Source of the DNA: Bacteroidales bacterium
Lineage (GTDB): Bacteria > Bacteroidota > Bacteroidia > Bacteroidales > M50B96
Reading direction: 5' to 3'
Length of the DNA: 64,000 nucleotides
NCBI GenBank assembly: GCA_021740905.1
Contig: JAIOYV010000031.1
Span: 1-64,000, forward strand
The position numbers and the translations under genes are program-made. The notes beneath the pieces are model-generated. The model saw nothing but the letters and a program-made list of their open reading frames with translations. It had not been told where the DNA came from and did no database searches. Positions 54,774 to 63,709 of this stretch are shown in pieces (the stretch's first letter is position 1; the number at the start of each line of letters is the position of its first letter).

Positions 54774-56210
54774 ATGAGTAGCAATAAGTACCGTTCGGCA
54801 TTGGTTCTTGTAACCACCTTGTTTTTTATGTGGGGCTTTATTACTTGCATGAACGACATCCTGATTCCCTTTGTGAAAAAGGTTTTTGAGTTGAGCCGTG
54901 CTCAGTCGATGCTTGTGCAGTTCTCCTTTTTTGGGGCTTACTTTATTGGATCGCTCATCTATTTTTGGGTATCATCGGTAAAGGGCGACCCCATCGTAAA
55001 GTTAGGTTACAAAAAAGGCATCATTGCAGGGTTGATTGTGTCGGCTATCGGTTGCTTTTTGTTCTACCCTGCGGCGGCATTGGGTATTTACGGATTATTC
55101 CTAACAGCCCTTTTTGTGTTGGGCCTCGGTTTTACGCTTTTACAAATTGCCGCCAATCCGTATGTGGCTATCTTGGGAAAACCTGAAACTGCCAGTTCGC
55201 GACTGAATTTATCACAAGGGTTCAATTCTTTTGGCACCACCATCGCCCCAATCATAGGCGGCTATCTTGTGTTTCATTATTTTGCCAAAATGGGTACTCC
55301 CTTATTGAATAAACTGGGCGTGGCAGTAGCTACCGACGACGGCTCCCCACTTTCCGCATTAGGTGTGCAGTTGCCCTATTTGATTTTTGCCGGGATATTT
55401 CTTTTGCTTGCCGTAATATTTTACTTTACCAAACTACCGCGCATGGTCGAAAGCGATAAAGTCGAATCAGGTGCCGGGGCTCTGCGGCATAAGCAATTGG
55501 TGTTTGGCATGTTCGCCATTTTCTTTTATGTGGGGGCCGAAGTAAGCATCGGAAGTGCATTGATCAATTACCTAAACGAACTGATGGGCTTTACTGAAAT
55601 GCAGGCCAAATCGTACCTTGCCTTGTATTGGGGCGGATTGATGATTGGCCGTTTCCTTGGGGCAGTGTCTCTGTCTGACAAAATTTCGGGAATAAAAAAA
55701 GATCTTGTTATGATCCCGGTTGCTCTCCTCGCATTTTTCGTGATATACATCAGCATAAACCTCGAGTCGGGCATGGAACTGAAAACCATTTTGCCCTTCC
55801 TCATCTTTGTAGCACTTAACTTAATTGCATTCCGGGTTGGAAGCGCTAAAGCATCGCGCAGTCTGTTTGTCTTTTCTTTGGTGATAATTGCCCTTCTTAT
55901 AGTTACCATGCTCAGTTGGGGCGAAATGGCTATGTGGTGTGTGCTGGCCATAGGCTTGTTCAATTCCATTATGTGGTCGAATATCTTTACGCTCGCAATT
56001 GATGGTTTAGGAAAAGATACCAGCCAGGGCTCATCATTGTTAGTAATGATGATTGTTGGTGGTGCATTGCTTCCCTTGTTGATGGGCGCAGCTGGCGATA
56101 TGCTGGGTGGCTATCATTATGCCTTTTTCATCCCAATGATTTCGTACATCTACCTTGCCTGGTACGGTGCCCGAGGATATATCCCGGGACTATTTAAAAA
56201 ATTTACCTAA
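54774..56210 (+). CDS. Sugar MFS transporter (FucP/GluP type)
   Basis: A 478-residue 12-TM inner-membrane symporter of the fucose/glucose-galactose subfamily: FFMWGFITCMNDILIPFVKK in TM1, QFSFFGAYFIGS, LQIAANPYVAILG with GKPETASSRLNLSQGFNSFG (subfamily hallmark), and EMWCVL-like TM10-12. It sits between GH125 and a ROK kinase, so uptake of mannose or a related hexose by proton symport is the likely role. Confidence 0.9.
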   Translation: MSSNKYRSALVLVTTLFFMWGFITCMNDILIPFVKKVFELSRAQSMLVQFSFFGAYFIGSLIYFWVSSVKGDPIVKLGYKKGIIAGLIVSAIGCFLFYPAAALGIYGLFLTALFVLGLGFTLLQIAANPYVAILGKPETASSRLNLSQGFNSFGTTIAPIIGGYLVFHYFAKMGTPLLNKLGVAVATDDGSPLSALGVQLPYLIFAGIFLLLAVIFYFTKLPRMVESDKVESGAGALRHKQLVFGMFAIFFYVGAEVSIGSALINYLNELMGFTEMQAKSYLALYWGGLMIGRFLGAVSLSDKISGIKKDLVMIPVALLAFFVIYISINLESGMELKTILPFLIFVALNLIAFRVGSAKASRSLFVFSLVIIALLIVTMLSWGEMAMWCVLAIGLFNSIMWSNIFTLAIDGLGKDTSQGSSLLVMMIVGGALLPLLMGAAGDMLGGYHYAFFIPMISYIYLAWYGARGYIPGLFKKFT

Positions 56211-56298
56211 AAAAATGCTTGATTCCCCCCATCACAACATTTTACGCGCAAAACGCAAATTAGAATAAAGTACGCACATGGTGCAAATTACAATGAAT

Positions 56299-57255
56299 AT
56301 GAAACAAGTTGCGGTAGGCATTGATATAGGGGGTACGAATACAGTATACGGGATAGTTGATAAAGAAGGCAATTGCCTTTTCAAAGATAATCTTGCCACG
56401 TATATTTCGGACGATGCCCGTGTTTTTGTGGCGGCACTCTCCGAAAAGATAAAGAATTCGGTAGCCGATCTTGGAGTGGATGTCCAATTGATGGGGATTG
56501 GTATTGGTGCACCCAATGGGAATTTTTATAAAGGCACAATAGATTTTGCCCCCAACTTATCGTGGAAAGGCATAGTACCATTGGTCGATTATTTCAAGGA
56601 ACATTTTAATGTCCCAGTATTTCTCACCAACGATGCGAATGCAGCAGCCATCGGCGAAATGATATATGGTGGGGCACGGGACATAAAGAATTTCATCATG
56701 ATTACCCTCGGCACTGGTCTCGGAAGTGGGATTGTCGTAAATGGCCAATTGGTGTATGGCCACGATGGATTCGCCGGCGAGATTGGCCATGTGATCGTAA
56801 AAGACAATGGCCGTCAGTGTGGCTGTGGCCGACGTGGCTGCCTCGAAACCTATTGCTCGGCACCTGGCATTAAACGCACCGCTTTTGAGATGATGCTCGA
56901 CAGCAACGAAAAATCGGCCTTGCACGAATATACGTTCAAAAAGCTGAACTCTAAGATTGTCGCAGAAGCTGCCCAGGAAGGTGATGAATTGGCCCTAAAG
57001 GTTTTCAATCTAACAGGAAAGATTCTGGGCAAGGCCCTGGCCAATGCGGTGGCCTACACCAGCCCCGAAGCCATTTTTATTTTTGGCGGCCCCGCCCAGG
57101 CAGGTGAGCTTATTTTTGAACCCACAAGAAGATATCTCGAAAAGAACCTTCTGCAGATTTACAAGAACAAGGTGAAAGTGTTGCCATCGGAATTGCCCAT
57201 TGGAAATGCAGCCATTGTGGGGGCGAGTGCATTGGTGTGGAACGAGATTGATTAG
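56299..57255 (+). CDS. ROK-family sugar kinase (probable hexokinase/mannokinase)
   Basis: A 318-residue enzyme. ATP-binding DIGGTNTVYGIVD opens the protein; the sugar site is GAPNGN and NDANAAAIGE; ITLGTGLGSGIV is the phosphate-2 loop; the ROK zinc motif is CGCGRRGCLETYC with the preceding GEIGHVIV His. It should phosphorylate mannose or glucose made by the locus. The start at 56299 follows two earlier in-frame starts (56278, 56293). Word repeats begin at its stop. Confidence 0.9.
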   Translation: MKQVAVGIDIGGTNTVYGIVDKEGNCLFKDNLATYISDDARVFVAALSEKIKNSVADLGVDVQLMGIGIGAPNGNFYKGTIDFAPNLSWKGIVPLVDYFKEHFNVPVFLTNDANAAAIGEMIYGGARDIKNFIMITLGTGLGSGIVVNGQLVYGHDGFAGEIGHVIVKDNGRQCGCGRRGCLETYCSAPGIKRTAFEMMLDSNEKSALHEYTFKKLNSKIVAEAAQEGDELALKVFNLTGKILGKALANAVAYTSPEAIFIFGGPAQAGELIFEPTRRYLEKNLLQIYKNKVKVLPSELPIGNAAIVGASALVWNEID

Positions 57256-57286
57256 TTCTGAGTTCAAAGTTCTGAGTTCAAAGTTT
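57252..57286. repeat. AGTTCTGAGTT word repeat, copy 5
   Basis: TTAGTTCTGAGTTCAAAG followed by TTCTGAGTTCAAAGTTT begins at the stop codon of the ROK gene. Confidence 0.65.
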
Positions 57287-57291
57287 GTTTT

Positions 57292-57332
57292 CTAATTATC
57301 GGCAACAAACTGGATTTGTTGCCGATAATTAG
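57292..57332. promoter_or_regulatory. Perfect 18-bp inverted repeat upstream of the VapBC-type module
   Basis: CTAATTATCGGCAACAAA (57292-57309) and TTTGTTGCCGATAATTAG (57315-57332) are exact reverse complements with a 5-nt spacer; TTTTG follows. It fits an intrinsic terminator for the ROK gene, and it also lies immediately before the -7 box (57346) of the antitoxin gene, where an autoregulatory operator would sit. Both may be true. Confidence 0.7.
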
Positions 57333-57345
57333 TTTTGTATATTTG

Positions 57346-57353
57346 TATTTTTG
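57346..57353 (+). promoter_or_regulatory. Bacteroidota-type -7 box (TATTTTTG) for the VapBC-type module
   Basis: TATTTTTG lies 16 nt before the antitoxin ATG and just after the inverted repeat, so the repeat would overlap the -33 region. No TTTG at consensus spacing is seen. Confidence 0.4.
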
Positions 57354-57368
57354 TCAAAACTGATAAAC

Positions 57369-57608
57369 ATGGATATAGCTGTTGAAAATAAAAAAGTGAA
57401 TAGATATTTCAGGTTTATGAAGAACTGGGATTCAAAGTCAAAACGAGATTTGATCATAAAATTGATTGACTCTTTTGAAGATAAAAATGAAAACCAATAT
57501 GATTTCTCGGCATGTTTTGGTGCATGGGAAGATAGTCGGAATGCAGATGAAATTATTGATGATATTCGTTCGAGTAGAATAAATATTCGCGAAATAGAAA
57601 ACTTCTAA
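57369..57608 (+). CDS. Antitoxin-like partner of the VapC-type toxin
   Basis: A 79-residue acidic protein. The N-terminal part (RYFRFMKNWDSKSKRDLIIKL) is helical; FSACFGAWEDSRNADEIIDD and the tail SSRINIREIENF form the likely toxin-binding end. The AWED...ADEII motif is common in VapB-like antitoxins that precede PIN toxins. Its stop overlaps the toxin ATG by one base (TAATG). The ATG at 57369 is used; the TTG at 57351 overlaps the promoter box. Confidence 0.72.
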   Translation: MDIAVENKKVNRYFRFMKNWDSKSKRDLIIKLIDSFEDKNENQYDFSACFGAWEDSRNADEIIDDIRSSRINIREIENF

Positions 57609-58027
57609 TGGATTATTTACTTGACTCCAATATTTGTATTCATTACTTCAAGGGGCAGTTTGCAATAAAGGAAAAGATAGAAAATATCGGTTTTCATCGC
57701 TTTGCGATATCTGAGATTACGTATGCCGAATTGATTTATGGAGCAGAAAAAAGTCAAAGAAAAGAAGAAAACACGATGGTGGTTGATAACTTTTCTGAGA
57801 AAATTACCATAATCCCAATTTTTGAATCAATACGGATTTATGGAAAAGAGAAAGCCAGACTTAAAACTAAGGGTGAAATAATAAGTGATTTGGATTTGTT
57901 TATTGGTGCTACTGCAATAGTAAACGATATGACATTAGTTACCCGAAATGTCCGGGAATTTAAGAGAATGTTGAACCTTCGATTTGAGAACTGGATTGAT
58001 GACGATTATAGAAAACATACATTATGA
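57608..58027 (+). CDS. VapC-type PIN-domain toxin
   Basis: A 139-residue predicted ribonuclease. The PIN acidic residues are visible in YLLDSNICIHYFKG (Asp6), ITYAELIYGAEKS (Glu ~41), ISDLDLFIGATAI (Asp ~98 and ~100) and TRNVREFKRM. It forms a pair with the preceding gene. Unusually, its last codons overlap the GH92 start codon as ATGA, so GH92 translation may be coupled to the toxin. Confidence 0.85.
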   Translation: MDYLLDSNICIHYFKGQFAIKEKIENIGFHRFAISEITYAELIYGAEKSQRKEENTMVVDNFSEKITIIPIFESIRIYGKEKARLKTKGEIISDLDLFIGATAIVNDMTLVTRNVREFKRMLNLRFENWIDDDYRKHTL

Positions 58028-60291
58028 GAAAATATTTTATCACATCACTTTTCTTTATACTACTTTTCTCGGCCTGCACCCAGCAACCTCAAACCACCTC
58101 CAAAAAGTCAATCGATTATGTCGATCCATTTATCGGTACCGGAGGTCATGGACATACCTATCCAGGGGCGACGCTCCCCTTTGGGATGGTGCAGCTTAGC
58201 CCCGATAATGGCACATCGGGGTGGGATTGGTGTTCGGGCTACAATTATGCGGACGATACCATCGCCGGATTTGGGCACACACACCTGAGCGGCACCGGCA
58301 TTGGTGACCTGGCAGATATTATTGTTTTGCCCTCCACAAAACGATACATCGCCGCACCCGACGAAACCAACCGCCAAGTCATCAAACATTACCATTCATT
58401 TTTAGATCATGGCAAGGAAAAGGCAAGCCCTGGCTATTATTTTATTGAAATGGACGACAGCACACAGGTGCACCTCACCTGTACCGAGCGAGTGGGATTG
58501 CACCGATATTATTTTCCAAAAAATCAAGTTGCCCGTGTTATTATCGACCTGGGGTATGCTCAGAATTGGGATTCGACAGTCGAAACTTATTTTGAAATTG
58601 TGAATCAGAATACGCTCGTTGGTTACCGCTATTCAAAAGGCTGGGCCGAAGATCAGAAAGTATTTTTTGCCATCAAGTTTTCATACCCGTTTGGCACATT
58701 CGGAATCCTGGAAAAGGGCAGGGAAAGTTATTTACTTGATACCATAACCGGCAAAGACATGATTGGCTATGCCGAATTTTATAATACCGATAGCCTGATG
58801 CTGAAAGTTGGGCTATCATCTGCAAGTATTGCGGGGGCACTAGACAATATTCAATCGGAAGTAAAAGGTTGGGATTTCTGGGCATTAAAAAAACGAGCCG
58901 AAGCCAAATGGGCTGCAGAATTAGGAAAAATTAAAGTGGAAGCCCAAAACGAGCAACAAGCTACAATTTTCTATACGGCTTTGTACCATAGTATGCTGGC
59001 TCCAAACCTGTTCTCCGATCTTAATGGGCAGTATCATTACAACAACGGCAAAGTACATACTGCCACAGGTTTCGATATGTACACCGTTTTTTCGCTGTGG
59101 GATACCTTTCGGGCTGCCCATCCTTTGTTCACCATTATGCATCCTGGCAGGGTAAACGACATGATAAAATCCATGCTGGCTCATTACGACCAAACCGGTT
59201 TGCTGCCTGTATGGGTATTGCAAGGCAATGAAACAAATTGTATGATCGGTTATCATTCCATTCCGGTTATTGCCGATGCCATCCAAAAAGGCATTGGCGA
59301 TTTCAATATAGAGAAAGCCTACAAGACCATGAAAACAAGTGCAATGCAGGACACGCTGGGATTAAAACAATACAAGGAATTGGGGTACATCCCTTTTGAA
59401 GAAGAAAACCAGGCCGTATCGAAGACCCTTGAATATGCTTACGACGACTGGTGTATTTCGATGATTGCCGGGAAGTTGGGCAAAACGGAAGAGGCTGATT
59501 ATTTTCGAAACAGGGCGATGAATTATCAAAACACCTTCGACCCGGAATCGAAATTTATGCGCGGAAAAGACAGGAACGGCAAGTGGCGCGAAGATTTCGA
59601 CCCTCTCTTTTCCAACCATTTCAATGCCGATTTTACGGAAGGGAATGCCTGGCAGTTTTTGTGGTTTGCTCCCCAGGATGTGCAGGGGCTTATTGATCTG
59701 GTTGGCGGCAAGGAAGCATTTGCCACAAAACTCGATTCTCTTTTCAGCATAAAGGCACCCGTTAAAGGGGAACATTCCTCACCTGACATTTCGGGGCTTA
59801 TCGGGCAATATGCCCACGGCAACGAGCCAAGCCATCATGTAGCCTATTTGTACAATTATGCTGGGCAACCTTGGAAAACCCAAGAAATGACCCACCGTAT
59901 TGTAAACGAACTTTACACCGATCAACCCGATGGGCTTTGCGGCAACGAAGATTGCGGGCAAATGTCGGCCTGGTATGTATTTTCCGCGCTTGGCTTTTAT
60001 CCGGTGAACCCTGCTGAGGGCATTTATGTGATTGGAAGCCCGGCCTTTCCAAAAGCTGAAGTCAGCATTAACGACAGTACCAGCTTTGTAGTTGAAGCCA
60101 AAAATGTAAGCGAAATTAATATCTACATTCAATCAGCCATGCTGAACGGAAAAGCCTTGGATCGCTCATACATCACCCACAAAGAAATTATGGCTGGGGG
60201 GAATTTAATATTCGAAATGGGACCCAAACCTAATAAAGATTTGTGGGTGGATGAAAAGGCTTATCCGCCTTCGATGATTAAGCCAGAATAA
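58024..60291 (+). CDS. GH92 alpha-mannosidase lipoprotein
   Basis: A 755-residue calcium-dependent exo-mannosidase (commonly alpha-1,2). Lipobox LFSAC gives membrane anchoring. GH92 features: YVDPFIGTGGHGHTYPGA, SPDNGTSGWDWCSGYNY, FGHTHLSGTG, the catalytic region NEPSHHVAYLYNYAGQPWK, and GLCGNEDCGQMSAWYVFSA. It would trim mannans or N-glycans before GH125 acts. It is the last gene of the mannoside locus, separated from the ROK kinase by the toxin-antitoxin module. Confidence 0.95.
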   Translation: MRKYFITSLFFILLFSACTQQPQTTSKKSIDYVDPFIGTGGHGHTYPGATLPFGMVQLSPDNGTSGWDWCSGYNYADDTIAGFGHTHLSGTGIGDLADIIVLPSTKRYIAAPDETNRQVIKHYHSFLDHGKEKASPGYYFIEMDDSTQVHLTCTERVGLHRYYFPKNQVARVIIDLGYAQNWDSTVETYFEIVNQNTLVGYRYSKGWAEDQKVFFAIKFSYPFGTFGILEKGRESYLLDTITGKDMIGYAEFYNTDSLMLKVGLSSASIAGALDNIQSEVKGWDFWALKKRAEAKWAAELGKIKVEAQNEQQATIFYTALYHSMLAPNLFSDLNGQYHYNNGKVHTATGFDMYTVFSLWDTFRAAHPLFTIMHPGRVNDMIKSMLAHYDQTGLLPVWVLQGNETNCMIGYHSIPVIADAIQKGIGDFNIEKAYKTMKTSAMQDTLGLKQYKELGYIPFEEENQAVSKTLEYAYDDWCISMIAGKLGKTEEADYFRNRAMNYQNTFDPESKFMRGKDRNGKWREDFDPLFSNHFNADFTEGNAWQFLWFAPQDVQGLIDLVGGKEAFATKLDSLFSIKAPVKGEHSSPDISGLIGQYAHGNEPSHHVAYLYNYAGQPWKTQEMTHRIVNELYTDQPDGLCGNEDCGQMSAWYVFSALGFYPVNPAEGIYVIGSPAFPKAEVSINDSTSFVVEAKNVSEINIYIQSAMLNGKALDRSYITHKEIMAGGNLIFEMGPKPNKDLWVDEKAYPPSMIKPE

Positions 60292-60321
60292 CGGGAATGA
60301 TCCAAACAGAAACAGATTGTA

Positions 60322-61104
60322 TTACATTTTAGGCTTTCTCCCAAACAGCTCCTTCACCATCAACACCAGAAAATACGCATCGTCTATCAAATACCGTTTG
60401 GCCATGCGCCGGGGTTCGGTGAATAGCCGGTAGGCAAATTCGAGATATAATTTTTGAAATATTTTCGGCGCCCGCTTTTTTGTGCCATGGTAAAACTCGA
60501 ACGAGGCCCCCAGCAAAAAGGTAAAGGGTATTTTCGATTTTAGCTTTTCATGTATAGCGACAACCAAAGATTCTTGCTTCGGAAAACCCAAGCCTATAAA
60601 TAGGTATTCAATGTTGTTCTGCTGGATCAACTCAAGACATTTTTCAACTACCTCATCGACTTCCCCTTCATTGTTCAAACTAAAAAAAGGAGGAGCATAA
60701 TAGCTGACGCTTGCTAATTCATCCTGAAATAATTTTCCGAGTTTCTCATTAGGCAGTACAAATCCAACTTTCGCTTTACGCTGTTTTAGCTGTTTCCATA
60801 TCACAGGAAAAAAATCGCTGCCCGTAAGTCTTGCCTGAAGCCCTCTTCCAATTATTTTGCTGAATAGAACAATAGGCTGTCCATCGGGCAAAATGTACTT
60901 CGAGTGTTTTAAAATGGAATAGATTTTCTGGTGGCTATTGCGATTGAATTTAACAACCTGGTCTACATTTGGGGTAATCAAAATGGGCAGTTCATCCTCT
61001 GATAATTCAATACCCTGTCCAAAATTATCAAGAATTCCTGTATAGTCAGGTGCATCGACAAAGTCGAACCCGAAGATATTTTTTTTGCGAATTGAATTAG
61101 ACAT
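60322..61104 (-). CDS. WecG/TagA/CpsF-family glycosyltransferase (GT26)
   Basis: A 260-residue cytoplasmic-face glycosyltransferase. Family motifs are ITPNVDQVVKFN, YILPDGQPIVLFSKIIG, LTGSDFFPVIWK and IGLGFPKQESLV. Members move N-acetylmannosaminuronate or similar sugars onto lipid-linked intermediates of surface polysaccharides. It is followed (in transcription order) by nothing close, and preceded 245 nt upstream by the GT2 gene on the same strand, so they likely belong to one polysaccharide gene set. Confidence 0.88.
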   Translation of the reverse strand: MSNSIRKKNIFGFDFVDAPDYTGILDNFGQGIELSEDELPILITPNVDQVVKFNRNSHQKIYSILKHSKYILPDGQPIVLFSKIIGRGLQARLTGSDFFPVIWKQLKQRKAKVGFVLPNEKLGKLFQDELASVSYYAPPFFSLNNEGEVDEVVEKCLELIQQNNIEYLFIGLGFPKQESLVVAIHEKLKSKIPFTFLLGASFEFYHGTKKRAPKIFQKLYLEFAYRLFTEPRRMAKRYLIDDAYFLVLMVKELFGRKPKM

Positions 61105-61348
61105 TTATAGATTATTTCGATAGAATCTATCAATTTCAACTCTGAAAGTCAGCTCAGAGGATGTCCCCCGCTGGCGGGGGTTAGGGGGTGGAATTGATAG
61201 TTGAAACTCCCCCCTGTATTCCCGCAAATGCGGGACAGTGCGCTGTTGCATCCTTTCTATAAAATCGATATAATCTTTCATAAATATTAGCTATTTGACA
61301 GTAATTTCATTGGCTGTCTCAATTTCAAATAAATAGTAAATCTGCCGC
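61105..61348. repeat. Inverted-repeat element between GT26 and GT2 genes
   Basis: AGATTATTTCGAT (61109-61121) pairs with ATCGATATAATCT (61264-61276) with one mismatch. Inside are two GC hairpins: CCCCCGC/GCGGGGG (61165-61180) and CCCGCA/TGCGGG (61221-61234). Together this looks like a small non-autonomous element inserted in the polysaccharide cluster. No ORF is supported. Confidence 0.5.
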
Positions 61349-62281
61349 CTATTTCACTTCCCGGATTCCTCCTCCTTTCACCTTCTGTTTAATCCCGAAC
61401 AAATTAAGCAACTTCCACTTATAAAAACCCCCAATGTACTCGAAATACTTCCGAAACAATAAAAAATAGGCACGGGGCGATTCGGCATATTTCCGGTAAA
61501 AGAGCAAATCCTTTTTCAGGTTGTAAGTCGATTTTATGTCTGAAAGCGTGGCAAACAGTTTTTTAGCACTGTCGTCGTGAAAATTACCTGTGTTTTCGGT
61601 ATAGTTCCAAATCCTGAGTTCAGGTCTGACTTGAAGAGGGAAACCGGCGAGCTTTGCCCGGTAAGTGTAATCGCTGTCGCCATGGTACTGGGGAAATTCT
61701 TGTTGGTTCAATGCACCGGTTTTTTCAATCACATCGACTGGGAATAGGGTCCCCATTCCGGCAAACCAATCGACCAAACGGGGTTTCGAAAACGTAGCAC
61801 CATCTTTATGAAAAGTGCCTATCATGTGGATGTTTCCAAGTTTTGGAAAGAATTCGCACCCATAAGACCAAATCGTATCAGGTGCTTCCGCATAATATAT
61901 TTTTGAACCATAAACGGTTGGCCTATCCATTTTATCGAGGATTTTAACCAGTTCGATGAAATAATCATCGGCCTGATAAATGTCGTTGTTCCACCAAAGG
62001 ATGAAGTTCGTTTTCAGGGTTTCGATGGCATATTCGGTTCCGGCGTTTATGCCCCCCGTCCACCATAGGCTGCCATCGCCATAAACCAAATGGACATTGG
62101 GGTGGTTTTGCTTGATCCATTCGCTGGTGCCATCGGTCGATCCGTCGTCGATCACCACTATTTCGTATTGGAATGTATCGTGGGGTACTACCGCAATGCC
62201 TTGTTCCAAATTGGCCAGGCATTTTTTGGTGTATTCCAAACCATTAAAAACCGGGATCAATATTGTGATACTATTTTTCAT
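61349..62281 (-). CDS. Glycosyltransferase family 2
   Basis: A 310-residue GT-A enzyme. The nucleotide-sugar fold is seen in ITILIPVFNGLEYTKKCL, IVVIDDGSTDGTSEWI and the WWNNDIYQADDYF acidic (DxD-like) site. The C-terminal region VDWFAGMGTLFPVDVIEKTG is typical of rhamnosyl- or similar GT2 transferases of O-antigen clusters. The ATG at 62281 is used; the TTG at 62284 adds one residue only. The acceptor is unknown. Confidence 0.88.
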   Translation of the reverse strand: MKNSITILIPVFNGLEYTKKCLANLEQGIAVVPHDTFQYEIVVIDDGSTDGTSEWIKQNHPNVHLVYGDGSLWWTGGINAGTEYAIETLKTNFILWWNNDIYQADDYFIELVKILDKMDRPTVYGSKIYYAEAPDTIWSYGCEFFPKLGNIHMIGTFHKDGATFSKPRLVDWFAGMGTLFPVDVIEKTGALNQQEFPQYHGDSDYTYRAKLAGFPLQVRPELRIWNYTENTGNFHDDSAKKLFATLSDIKSTYNLKKDLLFYRKYAESPRAYFLLFRKYFEYIGGFYKWKLLNLFGIKQKVKGGGIREVK

Positions 62282-62320
62282 CAAATCGCTTTCATTATGT
62301 TTTTGATACTATTGTGTGCT

Positions 62321-63559
62321 TCATTCATATCCGCTTTCCCCTTGGTTGGGATTGTTATCTCCCTCATTTATTTTGTCAAATTTAGCATCGTGCTTTGCAA
62401 CATCTATGACATATAAAATCATCAGTATCGGGAGGTACGCGCCTACATTCCCAAAGTCTCCACTCATCAGCATCAACAGGGTAATAAACAACATATAATA
62501 ATACAAAAACTTATATTCGTAAGGATACTTGGCGGTCAAGGTTTTGATGTAGATGCTGGCTGCCACAAAAACGAAAATGACACCAAACTGGGTGTAATCG
62601 CCAATAATGCCAATATCGCCCTGGAAAAAATGTAATTCGTCGCGGATTTGATACACCATTATTCCATATTCTGAATTAAGGCTTTCGACACCATTCCCCA
62701 AAATATAGGATAGCGTGTTGGGGAAGAATTCTGTAAGGAAAAACACAGCGGCCCTTACACGCACATCCTCAGCAAAATTAGCTTGTTGCCCTTTCGAAAT
62801 ATCTACCAATTGAGTAAAGATGCCCTGGAAAACAAATAAAAAAACAAGCAGTGCCATTATCCCTACCGGGATTAAAAGAAGCTTGGATCTTACCTTGTCG
62901 CTAGTAAGCAAAAAATACCCCGAGATAACTACCGTGGTCAACAAAATTAATCTTGATCCCAATAGTATGATTATGACAAAAGTAAGTCCAGTCAAAATCA
63001 GCCACGGGTATTTGTATTTTTCAAAGAACTTCAGGAGACTGAAATAGAAGGTCATGAATATAAAAGATTGACCTGGAAAGAATATCCGCAAAGTGCCCCG
63101 TTCATCCGAAATGCGGACCCTGAACAATTCCCTTGGGTAAGCGACGTATTGCACGAGATAGAGAAGGCTGATGAGAATGCCAAGTCCCACGATTATTTTT
63201 ACAACATCGTTGGGCCGTAGCCTTAATCCATGCAGAAAAAAGTAGAAAATATAGAAGTACATGTGCCTTTGTGCAATAAAAGTAATTTGAAAGCTTTGCC
63301 CATGTGCAGTGTTGGCTACATACATACTTAAAAACAGGGCCAGCAACATAAAGCCAATTTCTTTTGAAAAACTCGCATTGATACGTTCTTCGCGGTTGTA
63401 AATTGAATCGATGAGGATAAAAAGCAACATCAGCCCCAGGCTGCCGAGCTCGATCATTTTCAATATATTTTCGCTTAAAAACTTAATTTGAAATAGTTCC
63501 AGGGCACCCAGTATAACTATAAAAACAAATATTATTTCAGCTAATCGTCGCTTTTCCAC
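62321..63559 (-). CDS. O-antigen ligase/polymerase-like membrane protein
   Basis: A 412-residue inner-membrane protein with about 10-12 TM helices (IIFVFIVILGALELFQI; FILIDSIYN; MYFYIFYFFLHGL; ILTGLTFVIIILLGSRLI) and a periplasmic loop around residues 240-320. Topology and the LLGSRLILLTTVVI motif fit the Wzy/WaaL O-antigen ligase superfamily. It starts with GTG. Its gene is 39 nt upstream of the GT2 gene on the same strand. Whether it polymerises or ligates is undecided. Confidence 0.75.
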   Translation of the reverse strand: MEKRRLAEIIFVFIVILGALELFQIKFLSENILKMIELGSLGLMLLFILIDSIYNREERINASFSKEIGFMLLALFLSMYVANTAHGQSFQITFIAQRHMYFYIFYFFLHGLRLRPNDVVKIIVGLGILISLLYLVQYVAYPRELFRVRISDERGTLRIFFPGQSFIFMTFYFSLLKFFEKYKYPWLILTGLTFVIIILLGSRLILLTTVVISGYFLLTSDKVRSKLLLIPVGIMALLVFLFVFQGIFTQLVDISKGQQANFAEDVRVRAAVFFLTEFFPNTLSYILGNGVESLNSEYGIMVYQIRDELHFFQGDIGIIGDYTQFGVIFVFVAASIYIKTLTAKYPYEYKFLYYYMLFITLLMLMSGDFGNVGAYLPILMILYVIDVAKHDAKFDKINEGDNNPNQGESGYE

Positions 63560-63652
63560 TTTTGTTCTATTTCTCTTTCTTTTGTGGGTCTCAAACCCTG
63601 TTCATGTTCTACGCTAAGTATTGCCAATTGTTATAGTGTCTTGCCTGCCATC

Positions 63653-63700
63653 CGAAGCTTTAGCGTAGGTGGGGTTTCGCCCTACTACACTAAAGCTTCG
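63653..63700. repeat. Hairpin with GCTTTAGCGTAG arms
   Basis: The left arm 63653-63673 begins CGAAGCTTTAGCGTAGG; the right arm 63680-63700 ends CTAAAGCTTCG. The first twelve positions pair almost perfectly. The same core (ACGCTAAAGC / TTCGCTAAAGC) recurs at 15497 and 49956. Confidence 0.6.
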
Positions 63701-63709
63701 AGGGTAACG

